Assembly: GCF_023283945.1 (NCBI RefSeq)
Contig: NZ_JAKIKW010000002.1
Span: 124,001-188,000, forward strand
Reading direction: 5' to 3'
DNA from: Shewanella gelidimarina
GTDB taxonomy: Bacteria; Pseudomonadota; Gammaproteobacteria; Enterobacterales; Shewanellaceae
DNA length: 64,000 bases
How positions within the stretch are numbered: position 1 is the stretch's first letter; each line of letters opens with the position of its first letter. Below, one piece after another: positions 34,903 through 45,034 of this stretch. The notes below the pieces were generated by a model. That model was not told the DNA's origin, searched no databases, and saw only the letters and a list, made by a program, of their open reading frames with translations. Both the position numbers and the translations under genes were made by a program.

Positions 34903-35454
34903 AGATAGCCCTTTTCGGGATGATATTATTGCTATTCCTACGCCGAAGGCTCGATGCCTTTAGCGTGATTATCTGACGATGTTTTTGCTCACTAACCCGT
35001 TGCGTCATGTTTCGTGTACGCAATAGTTGCCAATGCCTTTTGGAACAGCACATGAAAATGTACATCGCTAACCTGTGCGGCGATTGAGATCGTAAAACTA
35101 CAGATAAATGTGATCTTTAGCCTGTAAAAAGTTGTGAAAAGTTATAAAAGAACCCATTTAATAGAATGTAAATTGCTTCTTATAACGAGAATTAACCTAT
35201 TAATCCGAACTTGGTTAGAGGTTTAGTTATTGGTGAGTGAATGTTGACTGAAGGGGCTTTAGCCGCTAGGAGCGACAGGGGAAGTGTTGACTGAGCCATT
35301 TTGATGGTGTTATCAGTGGGTATTAGAAGCAACAATATTGATTATGTATGGACTAATATGGCGCTAATCATTGTTTAAAACTGACTAACACCAATGCGGG
35401 ATAGTTGTTATTTTTCTGTAGGGAAGAGCGTTTAATGATGATTAAACTCATTAA
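34903..35454. other. Long intergenic region before the cytochrome operon
   Basis: About 550 bp with no gene I can support. It should contain the promoter of the molybdoenzyme operon (right part of 34903-35060) and, at the right end, a small hairpin (GTTTAAT/ATTAAAC, around 35430-35447) beyond the clcA-family stop codon. I see no clear Fnr or Crp box. Confidence 0.45.
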
Positions 35455-37176
35455 TTAAACCTGGCCAGAACGGATCTCTTTTTGCAGCGAGGCCCAGTTG
35501 ATGACACCGACTATATAGTCTTTATTTTCTTGGTAAATGTAAACTTCGCCTCGTCGTGCTTTCGACAAAATCAAATACACCTCATTGAGTGTTGCGGTAT
35601 CAGGTACTCCTTGAATAGGGTGGCGAGTCAACGTCGTCGCATCATCACTCGCTTGCAGCTCAAGTTGTATCATCTCGACTTCGTTTATGGCATTACGCAC
35701 TAACACCGAGCGACCTTCTGCGCGTTTTAACACTTCAAGCAGCAGCTCGTCATTATTACTAATAATTACGAAACGTTTGTCCATAAGGTGACGAACACCG
35801 ACTTTTTGCAGCCCTAAATTAACCGGGGCCACCTTATATCCCAGGCCCATAATCTCAAGTTGTTTGAAGAAAATCGATTTGGTTTTAAATCCTTGATGTG
35901 AAATCAAAAATGCCGGGATAACCACAAACATCGATGGCAGAATGATAGATGCATTATCAGTCAGCTCTATTAGAGCGACTAATGCGGCAAGCGGCGCGCT
36001 TAAACAGACGCCCATCATGCCTGTCATACCAATGATGGTGTATAAGCCAATATAAGGCGCAATAGAGGGGAAAAACATGGCGCAAACCAAGGCCAAGATA
36101 GTACCGAGCAATGCCCCTATGCCATAAAGCGGACCAATCAAACCACCAGGGATCCCAAGTCCAATAGCGGCAATCGTTGCCACCATTTTACCAATCAATA
36201 TGGCGCTTAAAAAGAGAATACTGGGATGCTCACTAATGGTTTCTGCAATGGCTAACTCCCCGCTACCAATAGCTTCGGGCAAGATAAGGCCGACGAGAGT
36301 GGTGATCGCACCTGCCAATAATAAGCGTTGCAGCAGTGGCCACTGTTGCCCCATGGCGGTGACGCTAAGCAAGGTGTGATTGAACACAGCGGCAATGCAA
36401 CCCAACACAATGCCAAACAGTGCAAGCAAGGGATACTGGCTCAGAGGAATGACGGCAGCACCAATCTGTTCAAATTCATGGACGTTGCCAAAAACCACTT
36501 GGCTACTTAATGCACCGCAAATGGCAGATAGCATAATCGGGAAAAAGTAGTGGATTTTGTACTCACGCAACACCACTTCAAAAACAAAGATTACAGCGGC
36601 GAGAGGAGCGTTAAAAATGGCAGCGATACCGGCAGCGATGCCACTGGCACACATAATGCGAACACTGTTGTCGGGCAGTTTAAATTTTTCGGCCAGTACG
36701 CTGGCGCTGACAGCACCAAGATGAACGGCGGGACCTTCACGTCCGACCGAAAAGTTAGTGGCAAGTGCAAACAAGGCTTGGAAGAATTGCCCTGGAGCTG
36801 ATTGCAATGGGACTTTGCCGTAATGAAGCTTAACACGATGAATTACATAGGCTATTCCCATGCGCTTATAACGCTGAGATCCCATCTTTGCCACACCCCA
36901 AATTAAAAAAGCGCCGAAAAGTGGCAATAACACTCGCCAGTCGTCGATGATATCCGTAAAATTCAGAGCTTGAGTCTGGGTATAGGTGTCAAACCACACT
37001 AAGAGCAATCTAAAAAGTAGGATGACAGCTGACGCAAACAACGCAAAAAGCAATGCGAGTAAACACAGCTGAACACTGACTTTCGCTTGAGAAAGCGTAT
37101 CTTTGAGATCAGTGTTGAGATACTTTTTTGTTTGCTGTCGCATTTTAGTGATTGTTTGATACACAGACATTTCCAA
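35455..37176 (-). CDS. ClC-family chloride channel/transporter with C-terminal CBS region
   Basis: A protein of 573 residues: about ten membrane helices with the ClC motif 'FSVGREGPAVHLG' (gating Glu in GREGP) and 'GIPGGLIGPLYGIGALLG', then a C-terminal pair of CBS-like segments ('VRHLMDKRFVIISNNDELLL', 'TRHPIQGVPDTATLNEVY'). The first ion-filter motif, GSGIP in most ClCs, is not seen; the aligned place reads 'RYKRMGIAYV'. The internal-gate Glu of exchangers aligns by eye with a Val in 'FVFEVVLREY'. Whether it is a channel or an exchanger is therefore open. Divergent from the DUF6776 gene. Confidence 0.88.
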   Translation of the reverse strand: MEMSVYQTITKMRQQTKKYLNTDLKDTLSQAKVSVQLCLLALLFALFASAVILLFRLLLVWFDTYTQTQALNFTDIIDDWRVLLPLFGAFLIWGVAKMGSQRYKRMGIAYVIHRVKLHYGKVPLQSAPGQFFQALFALATNFSVGREGPAVHLGAVSASVLAEKFKLPDNSVRIMCASGIAAGIAAIFNAPLAAVIFVFEVVLREYKIHYFFPIMLSAICGALSSQVVFGNVHEFEQIGAAVIPLSQYPLLALFGIVLGCIAAVFNHTLLSVTAMGQQWPLLQRLLLAGAITTLVGLILPEAIGSGELAIAETISEHPSILFLSAILIGKMVATIAAIGLGIPGGLIGPLYGIGALLGTILALVCAMFFPSIAPYIGLYTIIGMTGMMGVCLSAPLAALVALIELTDNASIILPSMFVVIPAFLISHQGFKTKSIFFKQLEIMGLGYKVAPVNLGLQKVGVRHLMDKRFVIISNNDELLLEVLKRAEGRSVLVRNAINEVEMIQLELQASDDATTLTRHPIQGVPDTATLNEVYLILSKARRGEVYIYQENKDYIVGVINWASLQKEIRSGQV

Positions 37177-37236
37177 AATTTTTGATTGTCACATTCGCAT
37201 TGAAATGTGAGATTTTTATTAAGGGGCTGTTACTTA

Positions 37237-38040
37237 ATGGCAAATTATCATCGTTGGATCGATCGCTTGCAAGTGATTGAACGACAATTTCGTACCTCAA
37301 GCGTATATTTATCTTTGTTGGTAGTGTCTTCATTAGTATTAGGGGCACTGTGCTTTGATGTTGGCTCTCCCTATTTTGCAGTGAAAGTAGAGCAACCAGT
37401 TGATCGAACTGAGGCGCTTTCAGCGCAGCTACATGCACAAGCAAAGACCCTCGCCGCACGCAATATTGAATTAGCATTAGCGCGAGAGGCTAATGCCAAT
37501 ATGCACACCATGTTTGTTGAGCAAGAGGGTAAGCAGCAAGCGTTAGCGCGAGAACTGGCTTTTTATCGCAGTGTAATGGCACCGGAAAACAGCGCCGATG
37601 GCGTTGCGATTAATGGCTTAGAGGTATCTGCTGAACTTATACCTGGTCAATATAGGCTTAAATTAGTACTCACTCAACTCGAAAAGCGCAAGCGTTCAGT
37701 ATCAGGGCGAAGTGAAGTGACATTTATCGGGTTTGAAGACGGTAAACCTAAGTCGATTAAGTTATCTGAGTTAAGTGATGCATCTTTTAAATTTAAGTTT
37801 AGGTATTTTCAGGTGTTAGAGACAGAATTCACTTTGCCAGATGGCTTTATCTTGTCTAGAGTGAAGGCCAAAGTTACCGTGCCAGCGAGTCGTTGGGCTA
37901 AAGGTTCACAAACTGAACAAGAATACAGTTCACAAGAATTACGAGTCACTGAAAATGAGCAGAGCATAGTACTTGAACAAAACGGTCAGGTATTAGATAA
38001 TTCTGCACAGCAATTAGATGTAAGAGGTAATAATGACTGA
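37237..38040 (+). CDS. DUF6776-like membrane protein with coiled coil
   Basis: A protein of 267 residues with one membrane helix near the N-terminus (about residues 22-41, '[16 protein letters not shown]'), a heptad-like helical region ('[19 protein letters not shown]') and a C-terminal beta domain. I associate it with DUF6776, found upstream of erpA in Shewanella; function unknown. The frame opens at 37207, but the ATG at 37237 has AAGGGG upstream. It overlaps erpA by 8 nt, so translation is coupled. Confidence 0.72.
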   Translation: MANYHRWIDRLQVIERQFRTSSVYLSLLVVSSLVLGALCFDVGSPYFAVKVEQPVDRTEALSAQLHAQAKTLAARNIELALAREANANMHTMFVEQEGKQQALARELAFYRSVMAPENSADGVAINGLEVSAELIPGQYRLKLVLTQLEKRKRSVSGRSEVTFIGFEDGKPKSIKLSELSDASFKFKFRYFQVLETEFTLPDGFILSRVKAKVTVPASRWAKGSQTEQEYSSQELRVTENEQSIVLEQNGQVLDNSAQQLDVRGNND

Positions 38041-38383
38041 ACAAGCTGAAGATGCTCTGCCAATCCGCTTTACTGATGCGGCAGCGTCAAAAGTAAAAAC
38101 CTTGCTTGATGAAGAAGAAAATGACGCACTTAAACTACGTGTATACGTAACAGGTGGCGGTTGCTCTGGTTTCCAATACGGCTTTACTTTTGATGAAAAA
38201 GTAAACGAGGGTGACTTTACTGTAGAGAAGCAGGGTGTTCAGTTAGTTGTTGACCCTATGAGCCTACAATACCTTGTTGGTGGTGAAGTGGATTACACTA
38301 CAGGCCTAGAAGGTTCACGCTTTTTCGTGAAAAACCCGAATGCAACGACAACCTGTGGTTGTGGTGCTAGCTTCTCAGTGTAA
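38033..38383 (+). CDS. erpA: ErpA, A-type iron-sulfur carrier protein
   Basis: A protein of 116 residues of the IscA/ErpA family that delivers Fe-S clusters to target apoproteins (in E. coli especially the isoprenoid enzymes IspG and IspH). The three ligand cysteines are visible in '[11 protein letters not shown]' and '[12 protein letters not shown]'. Length and C-terminus match ErpA rather than IscA or SufA. It overlaps the upstream DUF6776-like gene and is followed by a strong terminator. Confidence 0.95.
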   Translation: MTEQAEDALPIRFTDAAASKVKTLLDEEENDALKLRVYVTGGGCSGFQYGFTFDEKVNEGDFTVEKQGVQLVVDPMSLQYLVGGEVDYTTGLEGSRFFVKNPNATTTCGCGASFSV

Positions 38384-38420
38384 ACTGATTATAGCGCTAG
38401 GCACTGAAGTGTCATTCAAT

Positions 38421-38450
38421 AAAAAAAGCCGTCAATTGACGGCTTTTTTG
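38421..38450. terminator. Terminator after erpA
   Basis: Stem GCCGTC/GACGGC with AATT loop, flanked by an A7 run and a T6 run; also usable by the minus-strand gene ending at 38466. Confidence 0.92.
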
Positions 38451-38465
38451 TGTCTGTGGTTTCAA

Positions 38466-38897
38466 TCAACGCATAATGTTGAGATTAACTTCCCGATTAA
38501 AGTATTGTCCAACCTTACGTGTGAAGGCTATCCATACTTGTACGATGGCTATCAAAATCAAAATACTAAATATTATCCAGTCAGGCACTTGTGCGTTAAA
38601 GCTGCCGATAGCAAAACTTGATGCCAAGTTTTCAGGATCGTAAAGCACTAAAGGTAACATACTCACAATGGCCAGCTGCAAAGAGGTATATACACGCAGC
38701 ATGATTAATCCCGCTTTTTGCTTACCTATAATGGCTAGCACCATGAACAGGGTGAGAATACAAAACAACACCCCTTGCTTCATTATCAGGCCAGTGATAG
38801 ATATCAATACCAAAAAGACTAATAGGGCGATAAGGCGTTTCGGCAGGATAACTTTGCTAAGCGTATTGGAAGCGGTGACAGGGTTCTTGGTATCCAC
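38466..38897 (-). CDS. Small membrane protein, unknown
   Basis: A protein of 143 residues with about four hydrophobic segments (residues 21-40, 43-60, 68-85 and 107-126, e.g. 'IIFSILILIAIVQVWIAF'). No cysteines or recognisable motif; I do not know the family. It ends on the bidirectional terminator shared with erpA. Confidence 0.65.
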   Translation of the reverse strand: MDTKNPVTASNTLSKVILPKRLIALLVFLVLISITGLIMKQGVLFCILTLFMVLAIIGKQKAGLIMLRVYTSLQLAIVSMLPLVLYDPENLASSFAIGSFNAQVPDWIIFSILILIAIVQVWIAFTRKVGQYFNREVNLNIMR

Positions 38898-38973
38898 TTT
38901 TTATTCTCTTTTAGGCAGGCAGATAGTTTGGCTGCGGCTAGCAGGAAGTTGCTAGCCGTGAAGCTTTACTAAA

Positions 38974-39354
38974 TTAGTGGCTCTTTTTTGGTGCAAGGCG
39001 CTCTTCTAACTCAAACGGTTGAATCACTACACCAAGATCTTCTTGTACAGGGAATACAGCAACGAAAAGGTCGTCATCTTGCATGCCAGGAACCCAACGC
39101 TCTAACCATTCATCAAGTGGGATAGCCAATGTTTGGCAATCTTGCCAGTCATCAACAGCCCAAAGCGCAGCAGCTTCTTCGGTTGGCCACATTGGGATAC
39201 AGTCTTCATCATCGGTGGTTAGCATTACGCAACCATCTGCATCCTGTAGAGACCACAATGTTTTGTGCTCTGTTACTTGCTCTACAAGGTAGTCGTAACG
39301 AGATTCTGGCGTCATTTCAGTAATCTGCTTCATGCTTTTGCTTTTGTTGCTCAT
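38974..39354 (-). CDS. DUF2750 protein
   Basis: A soluble acidic protein of 126 residues matching DUF2750, with 'SRYDYLVEQVTEHKTLWSL', 'IPMWPTEEAAALWAVDDW' and 'LDEWLERWVPGMQDDDLFV'. The family has no known function and is widespread in gammaproteobacteria. Transcribed alone, as far as I can see. Confidence 0.87.
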   Translation of the reverse strand: MSNKSKSMKQITEMTPESRYDYLVEQVTEHKTLWSLQDADGCVMLTTDDEDCIPMWPTEEAAALWAVDDWQDCQTLAIPLDEWLERWVPGMQDDDLFVAVFPVQEDLGVVIQPFELEERLAPKKSH

Positions 39355-39449
39355 GGTCTACATCTCTTAATTTTAAATGGGGCGGGCGTAAGCTATGCAC
39401 TCAATGCGCCGAATTGGAACGGATAGTAACATTTAGCAGGGGAATGAAA

Positions 39450-39478
39450 AAGAAAACAGAGCCGAATAGGCTCTGCTT
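39450..39478 (-). terminator. Terminator after aqpZ
   Basis: Stem CAGAGCC/GGCTCTG with a 5-nt loop; on the minus strand TTTTCTTTTT follows. Confidence 0.8.
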
Positions 39479-39488
39479 TTAGTTATTG

Positions 39489-40184
39489 CTATGTTTTAGC
39501 ATTAAAGAACTTATAAATAACACCCGCTAATATAGCGCCGATAATCGGTGCGACCCAAAATAGCCAAAGTTGTGACAATGCCCAATCACCGACAAAGAGT
39601 GCCGGACCTGTACTGCGGGCTGGGTTTACCGAGGTGTTGGTCACTGGAATACTGATCAGATGGATAAGCGTTAGCCCTAAGCCAATAGCAATGGGCGCAA
39701 AGCCTTTTGGTGCGCGCTCATCAGTGGCACCGAGAATAATAATGAGGAAGAAAAGGGTCATCACGATTTCGCAAATCAACGCGGCCGTTAAGCTATAACC
39801 TCCTGGCGAGTGCTCACCATATCCATTTGAGGCAAAGCCTGCTGATAAGCTAAAGCCATCTTGGCCTGACGCAATCAAGTACAAAATGCCAGCACCTGCA
39901 ATGCCGCCAGCAACTTGAGCAATAATGTAAGGTGCCAGATCCGATGCAGGGAAACGGCCACCCGCCCATAAACCGAAAGAAACCGCAGGGTTTAAATGGC
40001 AGCCCGATATGTGACCAATCGCAAATGCCATAGTGAGAACGGTAAGACCAAAGGCAAATGCAACCCCCAGTAAACCAATACCAACCTCGGGGAAAGCGGC
40101 TGCCATTACTGCACTACCACAGCCGCCTAGTACTAACCATAGTGTGCCAATAAATTCAGCCATCATTTTTTGAGATATATTCAT
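39489..40184 (-). CDS. aqpZ: AqpZ, aquaporin
   Basis: A water channel of 231 residues with six membrane helices and the two NPA loops '[11 protein letters not shown]' and '[14 protein letters not shown]'. The Arg after the second NPA and the flanking sequence match the AqpZ water-selective type rather than GlpF. The frame opens at 40214, but the ATG at 40184 has AGGA upstream and aligns with AqpZ. Monocistronic, with its own terminator. Confidence 0.93.
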   Translation of the reverse strand: MNISQKMMAEFIGTLWLVLGGCGSAVMAAAFPEVGIGLLGVAFAFGLTVLTMAFAIGHISGCHLNPAVSFGLWAGGRFPASDLAPYIIAQVAGGIAGAGILYLIASGQDGFSLSAGFASNGYGEHSPGGYSLTAALICEIVMTLFFLIIILGATDERAPKGFAPIAIGLGLTLIHLISIPVTNTSVNPARSTGPALFVGDWALSQLWLFWVAPIIGAILAGVIYKFFNAKT

Positions 40185-40372
40185 AAATCCTGATCCTTTT
40201 GATTTTACCGACATACCTCAATGAACAGACTGCACTCACCATTCATTATGTGGTTTATGTATAAAACTTGCGCACTCGCTATTGAATATAAAGCATAATT
40301 CAAAGAAATGTTAATTTGATGATATTCGCCACGCTTGTTTGAATTGATCTACAAGCGTGACGAGAGGGGGGA

Positions 40373-41752
40373 CTAAAGGGCGATCATCTGCATTAAGGTC
40401 TTGGCGATATCAGTATTGTCCTGATGACCTATAAAGGCTTGGTAGCCCATGCCATAGGCAAACACCGGAACATCTACGCCATCGTGGCCGCTGGTGGTCC
40501 ATCCGGTATAAGTCACTTCATCAATTAATAGCTTTACTGAGTGGGTGAGTTTTTTAAGCGGTTTTTTTGCTGTTTTTGCCGTTGCAACATTGGCGGTTAA
40601 CAATGCTTGTTGCGCTTCAGTTAAGGGGAGTTGAGTCGCTTGCTGCCACAGTTTTAGCGGCTGCGTAGAATCAAGCATCTTGGCTGCAATGGCACTGGGC
40701 ATCATAGTGACATGTTTCAATGCCTGGCCTTTCCATTGATAAGTGCCCGCGCGGCCTAAGCTTAACCCCCCGGTTGAATGGTCAGCGGTCATCACTAGCA
40801 AGGTATCCGGATGGTGATCAATATAGGCTTTGATTAAGCTTACCGTTTTGGCTAAATCATCCATTTCGGCCATCGCGCAGCTAATATCATTGCTGTGACC
40901 ACACCAGTCGATTTGACTCGCTTCTACCATCATCACAAAAGGTTGCTCACGTGCACTAACAAGCTGCAACGCTTTATCCGTCATCTGCATTAAACGCGCT
41001 GGATATTTGCTGCCCAGTGCTGGCGCTAATCCTTTGTTCGCAAACAGACCGAGAGCGGGCAGCTTTGTAAGCTGATTGAGGTTGTCCATGTTATCAATGT
41101 AATGGTAGCCGCGGTCGATAAAGCTTTTAGTGAGGTCTTTATCATCCCGGACAAAGTACTTTTGCCCGCCGCCGAGCATCAGGTCTGCTACTGGCTGACC
41201 ATTGATAAGGTTGGTCAGATAGCTGTCGGCGATGGCGTCATAGTTGCGACGATATTCGTTATGCGCCAAAAAGCTTGCTGGGGTCGCGTGATTAATTTGA
41301 GAGGTCACCACTACCGCGGTGGTTTTGTTGGCCGCTTTCGCTTGCTCAAGCAGGGTGGTTAAAGGTTGCTGATCTTTGGTGACAGAGATAGCCCCGTTAT
41401 AGGTTTTATGGCTGGTGGCCAGTGCCGTGGCAGCGGCTGCTGAATCGGTGACATAGGTGTCATCGTCGGGATAGGTACTCGACATGCCAACCAAGAGTTG
41501 ATCGAATATAGTTGGCTCGACGGCTTGAGTTGCTGGGTCGTCATTAAAATAACGATAAGCACTGGTGTAGGCTGGCCCCATGCCATCGCCAATGACGTAG
41601 ATGATGTTTTTAGGTGCTTGAGTGCTTGATTGTCCAACACTCTTTTGGGCTGTGCTTTGAGCGGAAATTGGTACTGACTCTGTTACCGATTGAGCTGTAA
41701 AAACGGTCAAAAGTGGAAACAGTAACACGCAGGATTTCAATAAGTACTGCAT
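40373..41752 (-). CDS. Alkaline phosphatase, exported
   Basis: An alkaline phosphatase superfamily enzyme of 459 residues with a signal peptide (about 20 residues). Metal and catalytic residues are in 'VIGDGMGPAYTSAY' (Asp), 'DSAAAATALATSHKTYNG' (nucleophilic Ser), 'IDWCGHSNDI' (Asp/His), 'TADHSTGGLSLGR' (Asp-His) and 'TTSGHDGVDVPVFAYG' (His). It hydrolyses phosphate monoesters in the periplasm or outside. Start at the ATG at 41752; the open frame reaches 41824. No Pho box is evident. It is downstream of the TonB receptor gene but behind a terminator. Confidence 0.92.
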   Translation of the reverse strand: MQYLLKSCVLLFPLLTVFTAQSVTESVPISAQSTAQKSVGQSSTQAPKNIIYVIGDGMGPAYTSAYRYFNDDPATQAVEPTIFDQLLVGMSSTYPDDDTYVTDSAAAATALATSHKTYNGAISVTKDQQPLTTLLEQAKAANKTTAVVVTSQINHATPASFLAHNEYRRNYDAIADSYLTNLINGQPVADLMLGGGQKYFVRDDKDLTKSFIDRGYHYIDNMDNLNQLTKLPALGLFANKGLAPALGSKYPARLMQMTDKALQLVSAREQPFVMMVEASQIDWCGHSNDISCAMAEMDDLAKTVSLIKAYIDHHPDTLLVMTADHSTGGLSLGRAGTYQWKGQALKHVTMMPSAIAAKMLDSTQPLKLWQQATQLPLTEAQQALLTANVATAKTAKKPLKKLTHSVKLLIDEVTYTGWTTSGHDGVDVPVFAYGMGYQAFIGHQDNTDIAKTLMQMIAL

Positions 41753-41870
41753 AGGAATATCCCTAAATTGAAACACAATAATGGCAGTAAAGAGCAGGCT
41801 CGGCGTCGCTTCGATAGTAAACATTCCCCTAAAAAAGGGAGGCTAAGCCGAGTGTCTTAGTGTGCATTTA

Positions 41871-41901
41871 AAAAGGGCGCCTAGAAAGAGAGTTAGGCGC
41901 C
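41871..41901 (-). terminator. Terminator after the TonB-dependent receptor gene
   Basis: Arms GGCGCCTA and TAGGCGCC with a 10-nt loop; the minus-strand continuation is CTTTTTAAA. It lies 14 nt beyond the receptor stop codon. Confidence 0.85.
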
Positions 41902-41914
41902 ATAAAGGGCGATG

Positions 41915-44674
41915 TTAGAACTTCTGTGAATAACCGAAGAATACGCTACGGCCTACAGCCGAGTAGCTGCTGTTATCCTCTTCGTAGAAAGGCCAGCTGT
42001 CATGCTCGTCGTTACGCTCATCATAGAGAGGCGGCATTTCGTCAGTCAGGTTTTTGACTCCGGCGGTGAACTTTCCGTCCCAAGGCGCACTGTAACTTAG
42101 CGTCAGGTTAAGGGTTTGATAGGCACCAAGCACATCGGTGTAGTCTTCTTCTTCATACTCGTCACCATCGGCATCTATTAAGGTAAAGGTATCTTGGCCT
42201 TTGGCTTCACCGGTGTAGTAATAGGCTAACGTGGCTGAGAAATCATCCATCTTCCAATTTACGCTTGCCTGACCTTTCCATTTAGGAAAATAATCGGTTT
42301 CAGTCTGTTCCTCAATCTCGCTTTCAACAGTTTCTTGATACTCTTTTTTGATTAAGTAAGAGGCGGCTAGTTTCAATTTAAACTCACCTGCTGCAGTTTC
42401 TGGGAATTGATAATTAAAACTTGCGTCAATACCTTCAGAGGCTTCATAAGCGCTGTTAATTGGGCCTTTACGCATGCAGGCTAGGTTTTCAATACCGTCG
42501 TCATCAAGTTCATTTAAGTAGCCAACAATATTCATTTGATCGCAGCTGGTGTAATTGCCTGTTTGATCATACAGAGCGGCATCATCTAACATTTCATCGG
42601 TTGAGATGGTTTTTACGGCACCTTCTAGTTCTATGTTCCACCAGTCTAAGGTTAAGTCTGCGTTGTCGGTGATATTAGCGACCAAACCTAGGTTCCAGAA
42701 ATCACCTTTTTCTTCGGTCAGATTGATATTGCCCGAGCTGATGCCATCATATTGATCGTCGTAAACTTCATCAGGTATGGTTGGATGAGGGTACTCAGTG
42801 CTGCCAAAACTACGGGTGATACCGGCGTATAGACGATGCATATCTGGTGCTCTAAAACTTTTGCCCCAGTTGGCACGAACAAGCACTTCATCAATTGGGC
42901 GATACATCAGACCAACTTGCGGTGTGGTGGCGCCGCCAACGTCGGAATCATCTAAATATTGGTCATAACGTAGTGCAGCTGAAAGCTCGAGTGATTTAAC
43001 CGCAGTGATATTGGAGAGCAGTGGGATCTGTAATTCACCCGCAACGGCGACGCGATCGCGGTCGCCTTTACCGCCCGTGCCACCCATACCGATATAACCG
43101 CCGCTTGTAGTGACGGCATCTAGTGTGTCTTCATAACTTTCTCGAGCCCACTCAGCGGTTGTTGCAAAGCCAACAGTACCCGCAGATAGCTCCATCAAGT
43201 CGCCAGTGAATACCGCTTGAAATTGATGCATGCTTGAGTCTGATTCTTTGGTTGAATCACCAATCAATGCATTTGCTTGTTCCGTGCTGAGCTTGTTATT
43301 TGGATACCACTTAGCGGCATCTGTATCGCTAGGATTGAATGTCAGCATGTCCAAAAGTGCATCCGCTTTGACCATGTGATGATTTTGCTTCTCGTACTTG
43401 TTGTAACTGCTTGACCAAGAGACATCGAGCTCATACTCACCGATATTACCGTCGACGCCAAACGAGAGCGCTGCTTTGGTATTTTGGGTATCGTAAGTAC
43501 GTGTTCCAGAGAATTCTTCCATACGGCGACGCATTTGGAACTTGTTGTAATCGTCAAAGTCAGTTTTTTCATAACTGAGTGCGCCGGTAGCATCATCTTC
43601 GTAGATATAAGTGCCGAAGCCTTTCTCATCTTTGTACTTGGTCGATTCTTTATAAGAGGCGTTGACCATGCCGTAAAGCTGCCAATCGTCATTGAGATCA
43701 TAAGTGCTGCTGAGAACTAAGTTGATGCGGTCATATGCTGATTGCAAACCACGGTCTGCATACTTGTCATAGTAACAATCGTATTTACCCACTGGCGTAT
43801 AAACACCTTTATCACCAAATAGGTTTTCACATTGTGCTTCATCGACTGGGCTGTATTTATCATCAGTGTAGACGCTATCGTAATCGCGAACCCATGATGC
43901 CCAGCTAGAGGCTGATGCATCGCCGTATGGGCCAGCTCCCCAACGCTTATCACCGTCTTCATCTTCGTAATAAGCAGGACTGTAGAGTAGATCTCTCTGG
44001 TCCGTTTGGATCTGCTGTACGTTTTTATATTCGATCATCAGCAGCGTTTGGCTTTTATCGGTATTAAAGCCCTGCAGGTAAGATAGGTCGAGCTGTTCGC
44101 CACCCCCCTGTGTTGGGTCGTTATATTTAACCGCGATTTTACTGCCTTCATATTCGGTTTTTAATATGATGTTCACCACACCACCAACAGCATCAGAGCC
44201 ATAAATTGCCGAGGCGCCACCCGTTAGTATTTCAATACGTTCAACGGCGGCGGTAGGGATGTCTGAAACGTCAACAAAGTTTGATGTTCCACCTGCTGCA
44301 CTTGGAAAAGATGCCTGACGACGGCCATTGATGAGAACTAAGGTTCTATTGGCACCCATACCGCGTAAGTTGACTGAGCTAGCGCTGTCGGTGAAGCCAT
44401 CGCTTTCACCATTTAAAGAGCCGCCACTGCTGGCTATTGATGATTGCAGTACTTCAGCGATAGAGCTGAGTCCGCTATTGGCTATCTCTTCGGCAGTAAT
44501 AACGGTTACCGGGGCGACACCTTCAAAGTCGGTACGTTTGATCCGCGAACCTGTTACCTGAATTTTCTCTATTGGCTGCTCTGCATTTTGCGCTGGAGTG
44601 ATGTCTGCAGCAAGTGCCGTAGTCGGTGCTACTGTGGCGAGCGCAATCGCCATACTCAATATTGTTCGTTTCAT
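41915..44674 (-). CDS. TonB-dependent outer membrane receptor
   Basis: A receptor of 919 residues with a signal peptide (22 residues, 'APTTALAADI'), a plug domain ('IEKIQVTGSRIKRTDFEG', 'LRGMGANRTLVLINGRR', 'VERIEILTGGASAIYGSDA') and a large beta-barrel ending 'SVFFGYSQKF' (C-terminal Phe). The large barrel, acidic loops and 'GxGANRTLVLINGRR' plug are of the type common in Shewanella and Alteromonas receptors for peptide or carbohydrate substrates. No haem or siderophore signature is seen. It is divergent from a CadC-like regulator that probably controls it. Confidence 0.9.
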   Translation of the reverse strand: MKRTILSMAIALATVAPTTALAADITPAQNAEQPIEKIQVTGSRIKRTDFEGVAPVTVITAEEIANSGLSSIAEVLQSSIASSGGSLNGESDGFTDSASSVNLRGMGANRTLVLINGRRQASFPSAAGGTSNFVDVSDIPTAAVERIEILTGGASAIYGSDAVGGVVNIILKTEYEGSKIAVKYNDPTQGGGEQLDLSYLQGFNTDKSQTLLMIEYKNVQQIQTDQRDLLYSPAYYEDEDGDKRWGAGPYGDASASSWASWVRDYDSVYTDDKYSPVDEAQCENLFGDKGVYTPVGKYDCYYDKYADRGLQSAYDRINLVLSSTYDLNDDWQLYGMVNASYKESTKYKDEKGFGTYIYEDDATGALSYEKTDFDDYNKFQMRRRMEEFSGTRTYDTQNTKAALSFGVDGNIGEYELDVSWSSSYNKYEKQNHHMVKADALLDMLTFNPSDTDAAKWYPNNKLSTEQANALIGDSTKESDSSMHQFQAVFTGDLMELSAGTVGFATTAEWARESYEDTLDAVTTSGGYIGMGGTGGKGDRDRVAVAGELQIPLLSNITAVKSLELSAALRYDQYLDDSDVGGATTPQVGLMYRPIDEVLVRANWGKSFRAPDMHRLYAGITRSFGSTEYPHPTIPDEVYDDQYDGISSGNINLTEEKGDFWNLGLVANITDNADLTLDWWNIELEGAVKTISTDEMLDDAALYDQTGNYTSCDQMNIVGYLNELDDDGIENLACMRKGPINSAYEASEGIDASFNYQFPETAAGEFKLKLAASYLIKKEYQETVESEIEEQTETDYFPKWKGQASVNWKMDDFSATLAYYYTGEAKGQDTFTLIDADGDEYEEEDYTDVLGAYQTLNLTLSYSAPWDGKFTAGVKNLTDEMPPLYDERNDEHDSWPFYEEDNSSYSAVGRSVFFGYSQKF

Positions 44675-45034
44675 CAGTTGTCGTCCTTTTTTGTTTTATT
44701 TAGCCAATAACAGTGGGGAGATTCTCTGGCTATTTTTTTATAGGAGCTATGTCTTTAGGTGTGGTGCGGTCCCTTCAGTTTGCCCGGACTTAACTTGTAA
44801 ATACTTTGTTAACCTCTAGCAATGGTTTGTGTGTCGTTTATTCGTTGTTTATATATCTATTTAATATCTATTCTGTTTTTAATTAATGAGTTAGTATAGT
44901 TTTTGGGGCGTGGTTTGTAATGTTAAATGTGTGGGTTAAATGATCGTGATCACTATGATGGCCACAGCGGCAGTAATGGATAACGTGCAGAGTCAGTTCA
45001 TGTTTGGCTAAATATGCACAGAGGTGTAGCGGCA
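44675..45034. other. Divergent regulatory region between TonB receptor and regulator
   Basis: No gene. It should contain both divergent promoters. AAAAAAGGACGACAACTG precedes the receptor start on the minus strand. A perfect 8-bp palindrome GTGATCAC sits at 44946-44953, reminiscent of half a Crp-type site but not a convincing one. Confidence 0.45.

Noticed and set aside
34883..35065. 60-codon minus-strand frame overlapping the first cytochrome gene
   Set aside because: Overlaps the cytochrome start, has no ribosome site and an Arg-rich chance-like sequence.
44941..44958. Crp-like site upstream of the CadC-like regulator
   Set aside because: Only the short palindrome GTGATCAC is present; the flanking half-sites do not match TGTGA-N6-TCACA.
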